From NCBI RefSeq assembly GCF_017354945.1, contig NZ_CP071503.1:2666001-2730000 (forward strand): a stretch of 64,000 bases of DNA. The letters are read 5' to 3'. Shown here piece by piece: positions 31,509-39,116 of this stretch. The DNA is from Shewanella avicenniae. Lineage in GTDB: Bacteria > Pseudomonadota > Gammaproteobacteria > Enterobacterales > Shewanellaceae. Made by a program: the position numbers and the translations under genes. The first letter of the stretch is position 1. Every line of letters starts with the position of its first letter. The notes under the pieces are model-generated. The model was given only the letters and a program-made list of their open reading frames with translations. It had not been told where the DNA came from and did no database searches.

Positions 31509-31926
31509 TGGTGAAGTGCGCCAAAGAACGGTTAGTTAGAGCGCGGTCGCTGGCGCTCTTACTTACTGAAACGGTAAATCCGGTATTGCTGGCCTGTTTC
31601 TCTGGGATGCCAATTGTGGCTTTCCCTGCTGCTACGTCGCGCAGCCATGCAACACGCTGCTGATAGCGGTTTTTTACTTCGTCTGTTGCTCTTGCTGAAT
31701 AGAGCGAGTAACGGGCCATATCGCAACAAACAGCGACGATTACCGCTGGGACTTCGGTTAGCTCCCCGTATCGCTGGGCGATGTAGCTGTCGATCTCGGC
31801 CTGTGCGTCGGCTATTGCGGCGGCGACTTTGGCTTCGTCGACGTCACCTGCTTCTGCTGGCGCTAGTTGCTTCACTTCGTAGTCGCCAAAACGGTTTTTA
31901 AGGTCTTCGGTTGTTGCGTATGGCAT
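31489..31926 (-). CDS. Mu gp36-like DUF1320 protein
   Basis: A 145-residue protein starting MPYATTEDLKNRFGDYEVKQ, with the family pattern AIADAQAEIDSYIAQRYGEL and VCCDMARYSLYSARATDEVK. DUF1320 proteins (Mu gp36) are head-completion or adaptor proteins encoded after the major capsid gene. The position here agrees. Confidence 0.85.
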   Translation of the reverse strand: MPYATTEDLKNRFGDYEVKQLAPAEAGDVDEAKVAAAIADAQAEIDSYIAQRYGELTEVPAVIVAVCCDMARYSLYSARATDEVKNRYQQRVAWLRDVAAGKATIGIPEKQASNTGFTVSVSKSASDRALTNRSLAHFTNGYRYR

Positions 31927-31937
31927 GGGCTAAATCC

Positions 31938-32102
31938 TTACTCTATGCCTGTCGCTTGTTCGTCTTGAAATGCGTCGGTAATGGCTTTGGCGTCTAACAG
32001 CTCTTTGTAGGTTTTGTCGTCTACGGTTGGCTGCTCGCCTTTTTTGAATTTCTCGTTTTTGATTCGCACTGTACGGACTAGGGTTACTTTCTTGTTTGCC
32101 AT
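31938..32102 (-). CDS. Small phage protein, Mu gp35-like position
   Basis: A 54-residue protein (MANKKVTLVRTVRIKNEKFK start, ending DEQATGIE) in the gap between the major capsid and DUF1320 genes. It has the look of short phage proteins in this place that begin with beta strands and end with an ELLDAKA-type helix (KTYKELLDAKAITDAF). Spacing of 11 bases to the next gene and 73 to the capsid gene fits the operon. Confidence 0.65.
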   Translation of the reverse strand: MANKKVTLVRTVRIKNEKFKKGEQPTVDDKTYKELLDAKAITDAFQDEQATGIE

Positions 32103-32175
32103 AACAGCCTCTCTTGGTTTGTCTGTGTTGGGTTAGGGAATTGGGGCGTTAGTGCGCCCCGCTGGAGGTAACGGC

Positions 32176-33108
32176 TTACACGACGCCCTCTAGGAAGTAA
32201 CCGGCCTCGCTGGCGATTACTAATTCGTTGGTTGAATCGCCAACGGTAATTTTGACGCCGCCACGAATACCCAATTCACCAGGCTCTATCACCTTGCGGT
32301 AGGCGATGCGGCCCTGCCATGATGGGGTCAGCATGAAGGTTACGTCGTCGGTCAATTGCGCTGCCTGCTTGCGGTAAATGAGCGAGACTCCACCCGACCA
32401 AAGGTTACTGATATTCATTGCTTGGCCTTTGTTTGCGGTGTTGTAGCGACTGGCACCCACGATGATTTCGTCTAGCTCGAATAGCTCGCGGATAAAACTT
32501 AATGGCACTAGCCCGTCCTCGCCGGTGTTGCCGTGGTATGCGCGGATAATTTGCGGGTTCTTACGAAGAGCCAAAGCCTCGGCGCGGCCCATAACCATTA
32601 TGTTTGGTGTCACCATTGGTGTGTTTAGCGCATCGGTGATTTGGTCGATTGGCTTGGATGCTGGATCTGTCCATTTATCGGTGCCGGTGATCAACTCGCT
32701 ATGGTTATAGGTTGAGGCGTTCATGACCAAACTAGCGACACGCTTCTCGCGGTCTAGGGCTACTAATTCGGTCAGTTTGACGGTTGCGCGGCCCTCTGGG
32801 TCGAATGATGGGTTGTCACGCGCTTTGATGATGTCTGATTGCGGGATAACGTCGCTCAAACCGTAGTCGTTGACTGAGCCATCTTTTTCTGTGGCGCTGA
32901 ATTCAACGGTGTTTGGTACACCTTTACGGCCAACAAAAGTGTTTGGAATGGTGAAAACGTCTTTAGTATCGAATTCTGTCCATTTGAATTGTTCGCTTGG
33001 AACGTCGAAGCGCGGCGCAACCATATCAGCGATGAATTGCGCGTTGCGGTAGCCGATAGCGATAGCTGTTAGCTTCGAGTCGACTACAAAAGGAGCTTTA
33101 GAACCCAT
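32176..33108 (-). CDS. Major capsid protein
   Basis: A 310-residue protein of the HK97-fold type. The start APFVVDSKLTAIAIGYRNAQ followed by FIADMVAPRFDVPSEQFKW resembles capsid proteins of Mu-like and related siphoviruses. Further support is PNIMVMGRAEALALRKNPQI and the position between a DUF2190 decoration gene and small head-completion genes. It should form the head shell. Confidence 0.85.
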   Translation of the reverse strand: MGSKAPFVVDSKLTAIAIGYRNAQFIADMVAPRFDVPSEQFKWTEFDTKDVFTIPNTFVGRKGVPNTVEFSATEKDGSVNDYGLSDVIPQSDIIKARDNPSFDPEGRATVKLTELVALDREKRVASLVMNASTYNHSELITGTDKWTDPASKPIDQITDALNTPMVTPNIMVMGRAEALALRKNPQIIRAYHGNTGEDGLVPLSFIRELFELDEIIVGASRYNTANKGQAMNISNLWSGGVSLIYRKQAAQLTDDVTFMLTPSWQGRIAYRKVIEPGELGIRGGVKITVGDSTNELVIASEAGYFLEGVV

Positions 33109-33121
33109 AGGCTAATACCTC

Positions 33122-33478
33122 TTAGTTTTTGATGATTTCTAGCGATACGATGTCGCCAAGTACGTTTGCGGCGTCTAGTAAGCGGCCGATGCGCTCGGCT
33201 CCATCACCGGCGACAACTGCGCGGCCGTTAGCGTCGGCGGTAATCCATGCTCCTTTGGCTAGGACGCCGCTGGCTTCGACTTCAACGATGCCGGAAAAGG
33301 TAACGTCGATACGCTCGCCGTCAGCTATGTCTTGCGGTTCTTGGCTTACGCCGATTAATGGGTCTGCTGCACTGGTAGCCAGTGCGACTTGGTTATCGCC
33401 TGCGGCCAAGGCGACAATCCGGTAACGTGGGATCGCACCTGATGCGACAAAGGTTTTTACTAAGCCTTCGTTTCTCAT
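33122..33478 (-). CDS. Capsid decoration protein, DUF2190-type
   Basis: A 118-residue beta-rich protein starting MRNEGLVKTFVASGAIPRYR, with PLIGVSQEPQDIADGERIDV and ASGVLAKGAWITADANGRAV, typical of the DUF2190 capsid-cement family. It probably stabilises the capsid. It lies seven bases after the protease gene and 13 before the capsid gene. Confidence 0.82.
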   Translation of the reverse strand: MRNEGLVKTFVASGAIPRYRIVALAAGDNQVALATSAADPLIGVSQEPQDIADGERIDVTFSGIVEVEASGVLAKGAWITADANGRAVVAGDGAERIGRLLDAANVLGDIVSLEIIKN

Positions 33479-33484
33479 AGGCTA

Positions 33485-34585
33485 TTACTCCGCTAATTGG
33501 TTGTTGATGTGGTTAACGGCTTCGTCGATCGTGACTAGGTTGCCTGCTTTGCGCTGTGCTTCTTGGTATTCGACGGCTTTCTGTGCCAATTCGTGTGAGG
33601 TCATGCTGCGCTTGCCCTCGTTGCGCTCGCGTGAATGCTCGTTGAAGTCGACACCGGCGAGCTGCTCTAGCGATGCCAAGTAGGCGTCTGCACCTTTCTT
33701 CTTGTTGTCGCCCTCGGCGAACTCGATCGTGTCGTTGGTGTCGATTGTTTCTGCAAAGGCGATTGTTTGGGCGCGGTTGGCGGCGGGCACTTTGCCTGCT
33801 GCGATTAGCGCGTCGACCTTTGTCTCGATCTCGGCTTTACGTCGTGCTTTGGCTTGCTCGCTGAAGCTGGCGATCTGGCTTTTTAGGGTGTCGTTCTCGG
33901 CTTCTAGTGCCGCGATGCGGCTTTTGGCTTCTTCTAACTCGTTCATGTTCTCGCTCTCGTTGAAGTTGCTGGGGTCGGTTGTGATGTCTTGGGTGGCGGT
34001 GTCGATCTTGGCTTGGCCGCTGTCTTTCAATTCCTCGATGATGTAGTCGGGAATGATGTCGTCGGCTTCGTCACGACTGTATTTGTCGATTAGAAAATCC
34101 CGCAGGCGCTTGAATACCCGCGATATGTCTTGCAGGTTGAAGCCGTCACGGAGGGATTCTTCAAATTCGATGGTTTTGTCTGCTTCGCTGAATTCGACAG
34201 CGTTTAGGCCCTTAATGGCAGGTGGTTGCGCTCCTAAGAAGCCCACATGGCGCAGGTATAGCGTCCCCTGCTTTGGGTTGTTTGGGCTGTCCGGCAAGTA
34301 CCATGAGGCCGATATTTTCTTGAATAATCCCTTTTGAACCATTTCCTCGAAGTCGGCGTTTACTTGGTGAGGTTCGGCGCTGATGTTGCCGTCGCTGAAA
34401 GATAGGGACTTAATCCAACCGTATGCTGGCGCGTTGTCGCGTGGGTGCCCGATTACGATTGGCGCTTCGTGCAGTTGCGGGTCGTAGCTTGCGGCGGCGT
34501 CTTGCAGTATGTCCTCGTTGAAGTCGAGCGTTTGCCCGTTGGCGGCGGTGTGTCTGCCGGTTTTGAATATATGGAGTTGCTTCAT
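33485..34585 (-). CDS. Head maturation protease / scaffold (Mu I-like)
   Basis: A 366-residue protein. The N-terminal half has the Mu I-type protease pattern (DEAPIVIGHPRDN-like HEAPIVIGHPRDNAPAYGWI, KKISASWYLPD). The C-terminal half contains a long coiled coil (ELEEAKSRIAALEAENDTLK) that would act as scaffold. In Mu these are the overlapping I and Z products. It is the first structural gene after the inserted block, so its promoter or read-through matters; 34586-34700 upstream is AT-rich, with no clear promoter that I would assert. Confidence 0.8.
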   Translation of the reverse strand: MKQLHIFKTGRHTAANGQTLDFNEDILQDAAASYDPQLHEAPIVIGHPRDNAPAYGWIKSLSFSDGNISAEPHQVNADFEEMVQKGLFKKISASWYLPDSPNNPKQGTLYLRHVGFLGAQPPAIKGLNAVEFSEADKTIEFEESLRDGFNLQDISRVFKRLRDFLIDKYSRDEADDIIPDYIIEELKDSGQAKIDTATQDITTDPSNFNESENMNELEEAKSRIAALEAENDTLKSQIASFSEQAKARRKAEIETKVDALIAAGKVPAANRAQTIAFAETIDTNDTIEFAEGDNKKKGADAYLASLEQLAGVDFNEHSRERNEGKRSMTSHELAQKAVEYQEAQRKAGNLVTIDEAVNHINNQLAE

Positions 34586-34700
34586 TGGCGGTTCCCTCGT
34601 TTATTGGGGACTTTGTACCGCCGATAAAATGGCTTTATTACCCGTAAAATTTCGTCTGTTGCGTTTACAGGGGATTGGTTGGGGGTTTGCTTGTCTGAAA

Positions 34701-34730
34701 ACGAAAAACCGCCACAAGGGCGGTTTTGGG
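34701..34730 (-). terminator. Rho-independent terminator after ssb
   Basis: Stem AAAACCGCC (34705-34713), five-base loop, GGCGGTTTT, with further T residues on the minus strand. It lies just past the ssb stop and inside the late operon path. Confidence 0.85.
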
Positions 34731-34735
34731 GCTGT

Positions 34736-35302
34736 TTAAAAGGGTATATCGTCCCAATAATCTTCAGAATTTGCGTTGTTCCAACCTGCCGGTGGTTGGT
34801 TACGCGCTTGCATGTTTGGAATATCAGAAGCCTGTTGCTGGCTCACATACTTGGGCTGCGGGGCGTGTTGTGTGTACTGCGGTTGCAGTGCTGGATCTTG
34901 GTAGCCGGTGCGTTGCCGGTTGTGTTGTCCCGATTGTTGGTTGCCACTGCTATCCCCTCGGCTACCGAGCATTTGCATGGTGCCGTTTATGTCGACAACG
35001 ACCTCAGTTGTATAACGGTCTTGGCCGTTTTGGTCTTGCCATTTGCGAGTTTGCAGCTTGCCCTCGATGTAAACTTGCGAGCCTTTGCGTAGGTACTCAC
35101 CGGCGATTTCAGCGAGCTTTCCAAAAAACACAACGCGGTGCCATTCGGTGCGCTCTTGCTGTTGGCCGTGCTGGTCTTTCCATGTTTCGCTGGTTGCCAG
35201 TGTGATGTTGGTAACGGCGTTTCCGTTTGATGTGTATTTTACTTCGGGGTCTCGCCCTAAATTGCCAACTAAAATGACTTTGTTAATGCCTCTTGATGCC
35301 AT
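34736..35302 (-). CDS. ssb: Single-stranded DNA-binding protein
   Basis: A 188-residue SSB: an N-terminal OB fold ([40 protein letters not shown]), a Gln-rich flexible linker, and the canonical acidic tip DDIPF, which recruits repair and replication proteins. I chose the ATG at 35302 because GAGG lies eight bases upstream. It sits between two terminators in the non-structural block, not in the replication operon, which is unusual. It may serve phage replication, recombination with RecE/RecT, or the single-stranded attC substrates of the integron (inference). Confidence 0.93.
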   Translation of the reverse strand: MASRGINKVILVGNLGRDPEVKYTSNGNAVTNITLATSETWKDQHGQQQERTEWHRVVFFGKLAEIAGEYLRKGSQVYIEGKLQTRKWQDQNGQDRYTTEVVVDINGTMQMLGSRGDSSGNQQSGQHNRQRTGYQDPALQPQYTQHAPQPKYVSQQQASDIPNMQARNQPPAGWNNANSEDYWDDIPF

Positions 35303-35324
35303 TCTACTTGCCTCAATCAATCCA

Positions 35325-35347
35325 TAAAAAGCGGCCGTTAGACCGCT
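35325..35347 (-). terminator. Rho-independent terminator upstream of ssb
   Basis: Stem AGCGGTC, TAAC loop, GGCCGCT, then five T residues on the minus strand, after the 35386 gene and only about 25 bases before the ssb start. It may act as an attenuator controlling ssb. Confidence 0.75.
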
Positions 35348-35385
35348 GATACTGCGGGTTATGGTTCAATAGATTTGTAGGTTGT

Positions 35386-35802
35386 TTAATCGATGTACCT
35401 GAAGATTTTTTCTGCTTCGGAGAGGGTTTCAGCGTAGTTTTTCAGGTTGTAGACGTTATCAGAAAGACGCTCTTGAAAAGTGCCTGTAGCTGAAAAAGCT
35501 AAAATGCTTGAGGCCATGATGTTTGCGCCTACGTTTAGCGCGAAGGGTGACATTAAACCTTGGAAGTAATTACCCGACCAAGCGACCATTACCTTTTCTG
35601 CATCTGGGTTTCGAGGGTCTCGACCATCAAAAGAGAATATCCCTGCAAACCCTTCACCCAAGAGGTATAGGCCGCCGCTGATGTCTTTGGGATTATCTAA
35701 GGATTCATTTAGTACCATTACTACAGCGTTCAGGTATGACTTGATTTCGTGCGGTGTTTTTAAGACGTCGGTTAGTGGTTTAGCTTCTAATTTCACTGAC
35801 AT
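35386..35802 (-). CDS. Protein of unknown function under a strong operator-controlled promoter
   Basis: A 138-residue soluble protein starting MSVKLEAKPLTDVLKTPHEI. I chose the ATG at 35802 because AAGGGA lies six bases upstream and a strong promoter lies just above it. The middle contains GGLYLLGEGFAGIFSFDGRD and a hydrophobic helix (NVGANIMASSILAFSATG). No family is recognised. It has its own promoter with a palindromic operator and its own terminator, so it is an independent unit within the prophage and a candidate lysogenic conversion gene. Confidence 0.6.
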   Translation of the reverse strand: MSVKLEAKPLTDVLKTPHEIKSYLNAVVMVLNESLDNPKDISGGLYLLGEGFAGIFSFDGRDPRNPDAEKVMVAWSGNYFQGLMSPFALNVGANIMASSILAFSATGTFQERLSDNVYNLKNYAETLSEAEKIFRYID

Positions 35803-35830
35803 ATGAAGTCCCTTTTTGCTAGTTACAACG

Positions 35831-35886
35831 AAAACGAACCACGGTTCGTTTTTACGGATATTATTAAGCAAAAACGAACTTATCAA
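35831..35886 (-). promoter_or_regulatory. Sigma-70 promoter overlapped by a palindromic operator
   Basis: Minus-strand -35 TTGATA (35886-35881) and -10 TAATAT (35863-35858) are exactly 17 bases apart. A 10+10-base perfect inverted repeat (AAAACGAACC, AC, GGTTCGTTTT; 35831-35852) covers the start region, and the half-site AAAACGAACT (35871-35880) lies in the spacer against the -35. This is a typical arrangement for tight repression by a dimeric repressor. Confidence 0.75.
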
Positions 35887-35909
35887 TCTATTAAGTGAAC
35901 ATATATAAC

Positions 35910-35931
35910 TAAAAGGCCGCAAATGCGGCCT
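35910..35931 (-). terminator. Rho-independent terminator after the HNH nuclease gene
   Basis: Stem AGGCCGC, ATTT loop, GCGGCCT followed by T residues on the minus strand, about 40 bases past the HNH gene stop. Confidence 0.8.
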
Positions 35932-35970
35932 AATAAAAAGATTTAACTCGGTGAGTTCATCAGAAAATAA

Positions 35971-36639
35971 TCAATTTCGTAGGTTGTAAATCTTGGCTAT
36001 CCTCTCAAACCGCAATTTGTACTGCTGCTGATTAGTCGGAGGAAGCCATTCATCCAACCCTTTATCGCCTTTCTGACGATTAAGTGACGCTTCAACAGCC
36101 ACTAAATTGCGCTGGTCATTGGCAAATGTTTCACGTTCCGCTTGCGTCCATTTGTCGGCACCATGTTTCCATGCCCAACTGAGCGGCACAATATGGTCAA
36201 TATCGACTTCTGAAGCGTTCACAATCACGTTGCCACTGTACATAGATACCCAGCGACCTCTAGTAACACGGCCTTTGTCATTAAAAACCAAGTTACCGGT
36301 GTTCTGAGAAATCAAGATTTCTTGTCGGGTATCTTGGCCGTCATGGTCTACATCAGCCCACCCTTTTCCGAACTTGTCCCTTGAGTAGCCAGAATCAACC
36401 GAGTGTTTTGCTGTTGGTTGATATACCGACATGGCTTTTGGCACATATCCTTTAGGCAGACGACCACCTGAGCTTAAGCAGTCGTCAAGCGTTTGGTAAG
36501 GGGTGAAATGTTTGGTCTTATCGAAATACTGGCTACTTTCATCGTGGCAGATGCCACTGTTTGATTTCTTGATTAGTGCATGCGCAGGATATGCCAGCAA
36601 AGACGCTGCGAGCAGCACGATTGATAGAAAAATTCTCAT
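35971..36639 (-). CDS. Secreted HNH endonuclease (DUF1524-type)
   Basis: A 222-residue protein with an N-terminal signal peptide (MRIFLSIVLLAASLLAYPAHA). The C-terminal nuclease has the HNH pattern DIDHIVPLSWAWKHGADKW, then NDQRNLVAVEASLNRQKGDK. The middle (WADVDHDGQDTRQEILI) is typical of exported HNH proteins in Shewanella and Vibrio. It should act in the periplasm or outside the cell on free DNA. It lies directly downstream of intI on the same strand with a 216-base gap (36640-36855) that holds no gene I can see; it may be part of the integron's acquired cargo or a phage moron. Confidence 0.82.
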   Translation of the reverse strand: MRIFLSIVLLAASLLAYPAHALIKKSNSGICHDESSQYFDKTKHFTPYQTLDDCLSSGGRLPKGYVPKAMSVYQPTAKHSVDSGYSRDKFGKGWADVDHDGQDTRQEILISQNTGNLVFNDKGRVTRGRWVSMYSGNVIVNASEVDIDHIVPLSWAWKHGADKWTQAERETFANDQRNLVAVEASLNRQKGDKGLDEWLPPTNQQQYKLRFERIAKIYNLRN

Positions 36640-36855
36640 TCCCTAACCATAAAGCTCCGTGAAAAGTACCCTGCCAATGTGACATAAACCTATTGTTAGT
36701 CAAGCAATTGCGGGGGATGTTGAGTAGTTGGCATCTAGCGGGCGCAACGTGAAATTGCCCCATTGTGTGTTATTGACGCTGCTAACAATTAGCTCTACAC
36801 CCTGTCATTTGAGCAAATTTTAGTAATGCTAGAGAGTGCCAGAATTATTCTTACT

Positions 36856-37815
36856 TTATAACGTATCTAACGGACTGGTTGTCCCCGCGAAATGTTGGCC
36901 AAGTACATGTGTATAGATTTGTGTTGTACTAACGTCATTGTGGCCTAGTAACTCTTGGACACTTCTTATATCACGGCCTGCTTGAAGCAAATGGGTTGCG
37001 AAGCTGTGCCTAAACGTGTGGCAGGTGACGCGTTTATTTATTTGAATATTACGAACGGCATTCCCGAGCGCTTTACGAATAACACTTTGATGCAAATGGT
37101 GCCTGCAAAGTGTTCCCGTATAAGGATTAATGCAGGTTGACGACGAAGGAAAAATAAACATCCATCCGTGTTGCCTAAACGCATTGGGGTACTTACGTTC
37201 TAATGCATTTGGCAGAGATGGGCCTATCCCCTTTTGGTTGTCATCCTCTTGAATTTTAATAGCCTTTTCAATATATGTAGTAAGCTTCTCTGCGCATTTA
37301 TGGCTGAGGATGGTTTGCCTATCTTTATGTCCTTTACCGTCTCTAACGGTAAGCGATGTTCTAACAATATCAATGTCTTGGACGCGTAATCGGAGACATT
37401 CTGAAACTCTTAGTCCACTACCATAGAGTAGTTCAATGATTAGCCTGTCTCGGCCATGAAGTTCATTTAATATCGATGAGATCTCCAATTGGGATAAAAC
37501 CGTCGGTAAATGTCTCTGCTTAGTCGCATAGCAAAATCCTAAATCACCAAGATCATGGTGCAAATGCTTTTGATATAAATAGGCTAATGCGTTAAGTGCT
37601 ATTTTTTGTGTGTTGATAGCCACATTTCGTTGATTGGCAAGGAAGGTTAAAAATTGTGTGACTTCTTCCGTTCCCATTGTTTCAGGATGACGCTTGTGGT
37701 GAAAGTTAATGAATGCTTTGATCCAATACAGATAGGTTTTTTCTGTTCTAATGCTGTAACCACGCATACGCATTTCCTCCTGAAGACCTTTCAGAAATGG
37801 GCTTTTTAGACTCAT
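36856..37815 (-). CDS. intI: Integron integrase IntI
   Basis: A 319-residue tyrosine recombinase. The N-terminal core-binding domain is at about 5-90. Catalytic residues are visible in order: R in LYGSGLRVSECLRLRVQDID, HTFRHSFATHLL (H and R), LLGHNDVSTTQIYTHV (H and nucleophile Y). Between the catalytic boxes is the integron-specific insert, ALERKYPNAFRQHGWMFIFP, which ordinary XerC/D lack. IntI recombines attI with folded single-stranded attC sites. I chose the ATG at 37815 with GGGAG five bases upstream; a TTG at 37827 is the alternative. It diverges from a cassette array and has a LexA box in its promoter. Confidence 0.95.
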   Translation of the reverse strand: MSLKSPFLKGLQEEMRMRGYSIRTEKTYLYWIKAFINFHHKRHPETMGTEEVTQFLTFLANQRNVAINTQKIALNALAYLYQKHLHHDLGDLGFCYATKQRHLPTVLSQLEISSILNELHGRDRLIIELLYGSGLRVSECLRLRVQDIDIVRTSLTVRDGKGHKDRQTILSHKCAEKLTTYIEKAIKIQEDDNQKGIGPSLPNALERKYPNAFRQHGWMFIFPSSSTCINPYTGTLCRHHLHQSVIRKALGNAVRNIQINKRVTCHTFRHSFATHLLQAGRDIRSVQELLGHNDVSTTQIYTHVLGQHFAGTTSPLDTL

Positions 37816-37837
37816 GATAACTCCCAACCTTATAATA

Positions 37838-37853
37838 CTGTGTTTATATACAG
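37838..37853. promoter_or_regulatory. LexA box upstream of intI
   Basis: CTGTGTTTATATACAG, a CTG-N10-CAG match to the gammaproteobacterial SOS box, lies 23 bases upstream of the intI start and overlaps its likely -10 region. This predicts induction of IntI by DNA damage, as known for other integrons. Confidence 0.82.
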
Positions 37854-38112
37854 TATTATTTGAAATTCTTGGATATCAAGGGAAATAGTGAAAAATTTTT
37901 GCGCGTTTATACATGAATAAAATTAGATTATTTATTTTTATCAACAAGTTATGTATTTTGGATTAGAGATAATAGGTTTGGAAAACGCGCATGCGCGTTT
38001 TTCCAGATGGTGAATTTAGTAAAATACTGATAAGTTCATTGCATACAAATAGTTAACTGTGCGCGTTTTTACTGGTCCAACAAGATAAATGCGCATGCGC
38101 ACTAATAAAATG
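37854..38112. other. attI region
   Basis: About 260 AT-rich bases between intI and the first cassette, with no gene. It contains repeated GCGC motifs: GCGCGTTTAT at 37901, a perfect 20-base palindrome at 37982-38001 (AAAACGCGCA and its complement), TGCGCGTTTTT at 38060 and the palindrome TGCGCATGCGCA at 38090-38101. The last ends 11 bases from the crossover G at 38112 (GTTATAC). They are candidate IntI binding sites; a cassette promoter should also lie here but I cannot assign it. Confidence 0.75.
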
Positions 38113-38132
38113 TTATACCCACTAAGCATCGG

Positions 38133-38639
38133 ATGAATATTAAACTTAAAATAGTATTTTGCTTTATTGTCATTACTGCGTGCACAGCTCTTACAGTTAG
38201 TGCGGGCTCTCCTCGCTATTATTCACCATTCTCATTAACCACAGTTTTGCCTATGTTTCTTGTTTACTCCTCCGGCATTTCTGGGGTGACGTTATCGTTT
38301 ATTGCTGCTATTCCAAACGCATTGGTATTTCTAATCAGCACCTTGTCGCTAACTGAGCAAGACTCTAAACTGACCAAGCCGTTTACAATATTCTGTGCCA
38401 TCACCATACTGTTCTCTATTGCTTTTTTTGTGGTTAGCTTCAGTTATGGTGTAACGTATCAGGGGCTTAGCCATACTGTCTTAATGTGTATTTTTAGCGG
38501 CACTTTTATTGCTGCAATCTTTGCGGCTTTTAAACTTAATAATCAAAATCCAAACATTAATAATGCCTTGGCATTCAGAGTTTTATTTTTTAGTTGGGTG
38601 GGCTGGGTTGCGTTCCCATGGCTCGGTGAAATGATTTAG
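38133..38639 (+). CDS. Cassette 1: multi-pass membrane protein
   Basis: A 168-residue protein with about four to five hydrophobic segments: IVFCFIVITACTALTVSAG (possible signal anchor), then spans near 35-60, 80-105, 118-140 and 150-165. No charged catalytic motif and no family are recognised; small membrane proteins of this size are common among Vibrio and Shewanella cassettes. The ATG is 20 bases inside the cassette, normal for cassettes that use the upstream integron promoter. Confidence 0.7.
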   Translation: MNIKLKIVFCFIVITACTALTVSAGSPRYYSPFSLTTVLPMFLVYSSGISGVTLSFIAAIPNALVFLISTLSLTEQDSKLTKPFTIFCAITILFSIAFFVVSFSYGVTYQGLSHTVLMCIFSGTFIAAIFAAFKLNNQNPNINNALAFRVLFFSWVGWVAFPWLGEMI

Positions 38640-38642
38640 CAG

Positions 38643-38742
38643 GTATAACAAACCAAGGCAGCGGGACAATTACATGCAGGCTCCCGTCACTTCGTTCCGT
38701 ATTTTAGCCTGCATGTATTTGCCCCTGCTTGGGGCGTTATAT
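38643..38742 (+). other. attC site of cassette 1
   Basis: R'' GTATAAC and R' GTTATAT enclose an imperfect inverted repeat (L'' near AAGGCAGCGGGAC, L' near GCCCCTGCTTGG, inner arms ATGCAGGCT and AGCCTGCAT). R'' is the complement of the cassette's own first bases (GTTATAC), as expected. Confidence 0.88.
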
Positions 38743-38750
38743 GTGTTGAG

Positions 38751-39038
38751 GTGCATTTGAGCTCGCCAGAAAAAAGCTTACTTTATGCTGATACAATAAT
38801 TGTCGATATCAAGTGGCAGGGAGCTGCATGCACGATCCGCTATGAGGCTTGGGATGGCGACATAAATTCCCTGGCTTTTCTGGATGCAAGAATAATTTCT
38901 GAATGCGAAATAGATAGAGATCGTGTAGAGAAGGGCACTTTGAAGCATTTGAGTTCAGGTAACTGGCAACTAACTCTTGTGGATGATGACGATTTAGCTT
39001 TTCTAGTTTTAGAGTATCGAAACTGTGAGCCCATATAA
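38751..39038 (+). CDS. Cassette 2: small hypothetical protein
   Basis: A 95-residue acidic soluble protein read from a GTG at 38751 (HLSSPEKSLLYADTIIVDIK). Another possible start is the TTG two codons later. It has beta-strand-like segments (ACTIRYEAWDGDINSLAFLD, NWQLTLVDDDDLAFLVLEYR) and four cysteines. The stop lies within the R'' box of its attC, the usual compact cassette design. No family is recognised. Confidence 0.6.
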   Translation: MHLSSPEKSLLYADTIIVDIKWQGAACTIRYEAWDGDINSLAFLDARIISECEIDRDRVEKGTLKHLSSGNWQLTLVDDDDLAFLVLEYRNCEPI

Positions 39039-39104
39039 CAAACGCAAGCAAACCGGCCTGACGGCCTCGACTCGCTACGCTCGCGTTTGTTGCGGGCGTT
39101 AGCC
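39033..39104 (+). other. attC site of cassette 2
   Basis: R'' ATATAAC and R' GTTAGCC with complementary inner arms AACGCAAGCAAAC and GTTTGTTGCGGGC. R'' is the complement of the first bases of this cassette (GTTATAT). Confidence 0.88.
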
Positions 39105-39116
39105 GAGGTTGAAAAA

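Noticed and set aside
36539..36763. 74-residue ORF overlapping the HNH gene start
   Set aside because: It runs in another frame over the signal peptide coding region and has no family-like features.
36856..37815. The tyrosine recombinase as the phage's own integrase
   Set aside because: It has the integron-specific insert and faces attI and cassettes; it is placed mid-prophage, not next to the excisionase-like gene. A secondary role in integration remains only a speculation.
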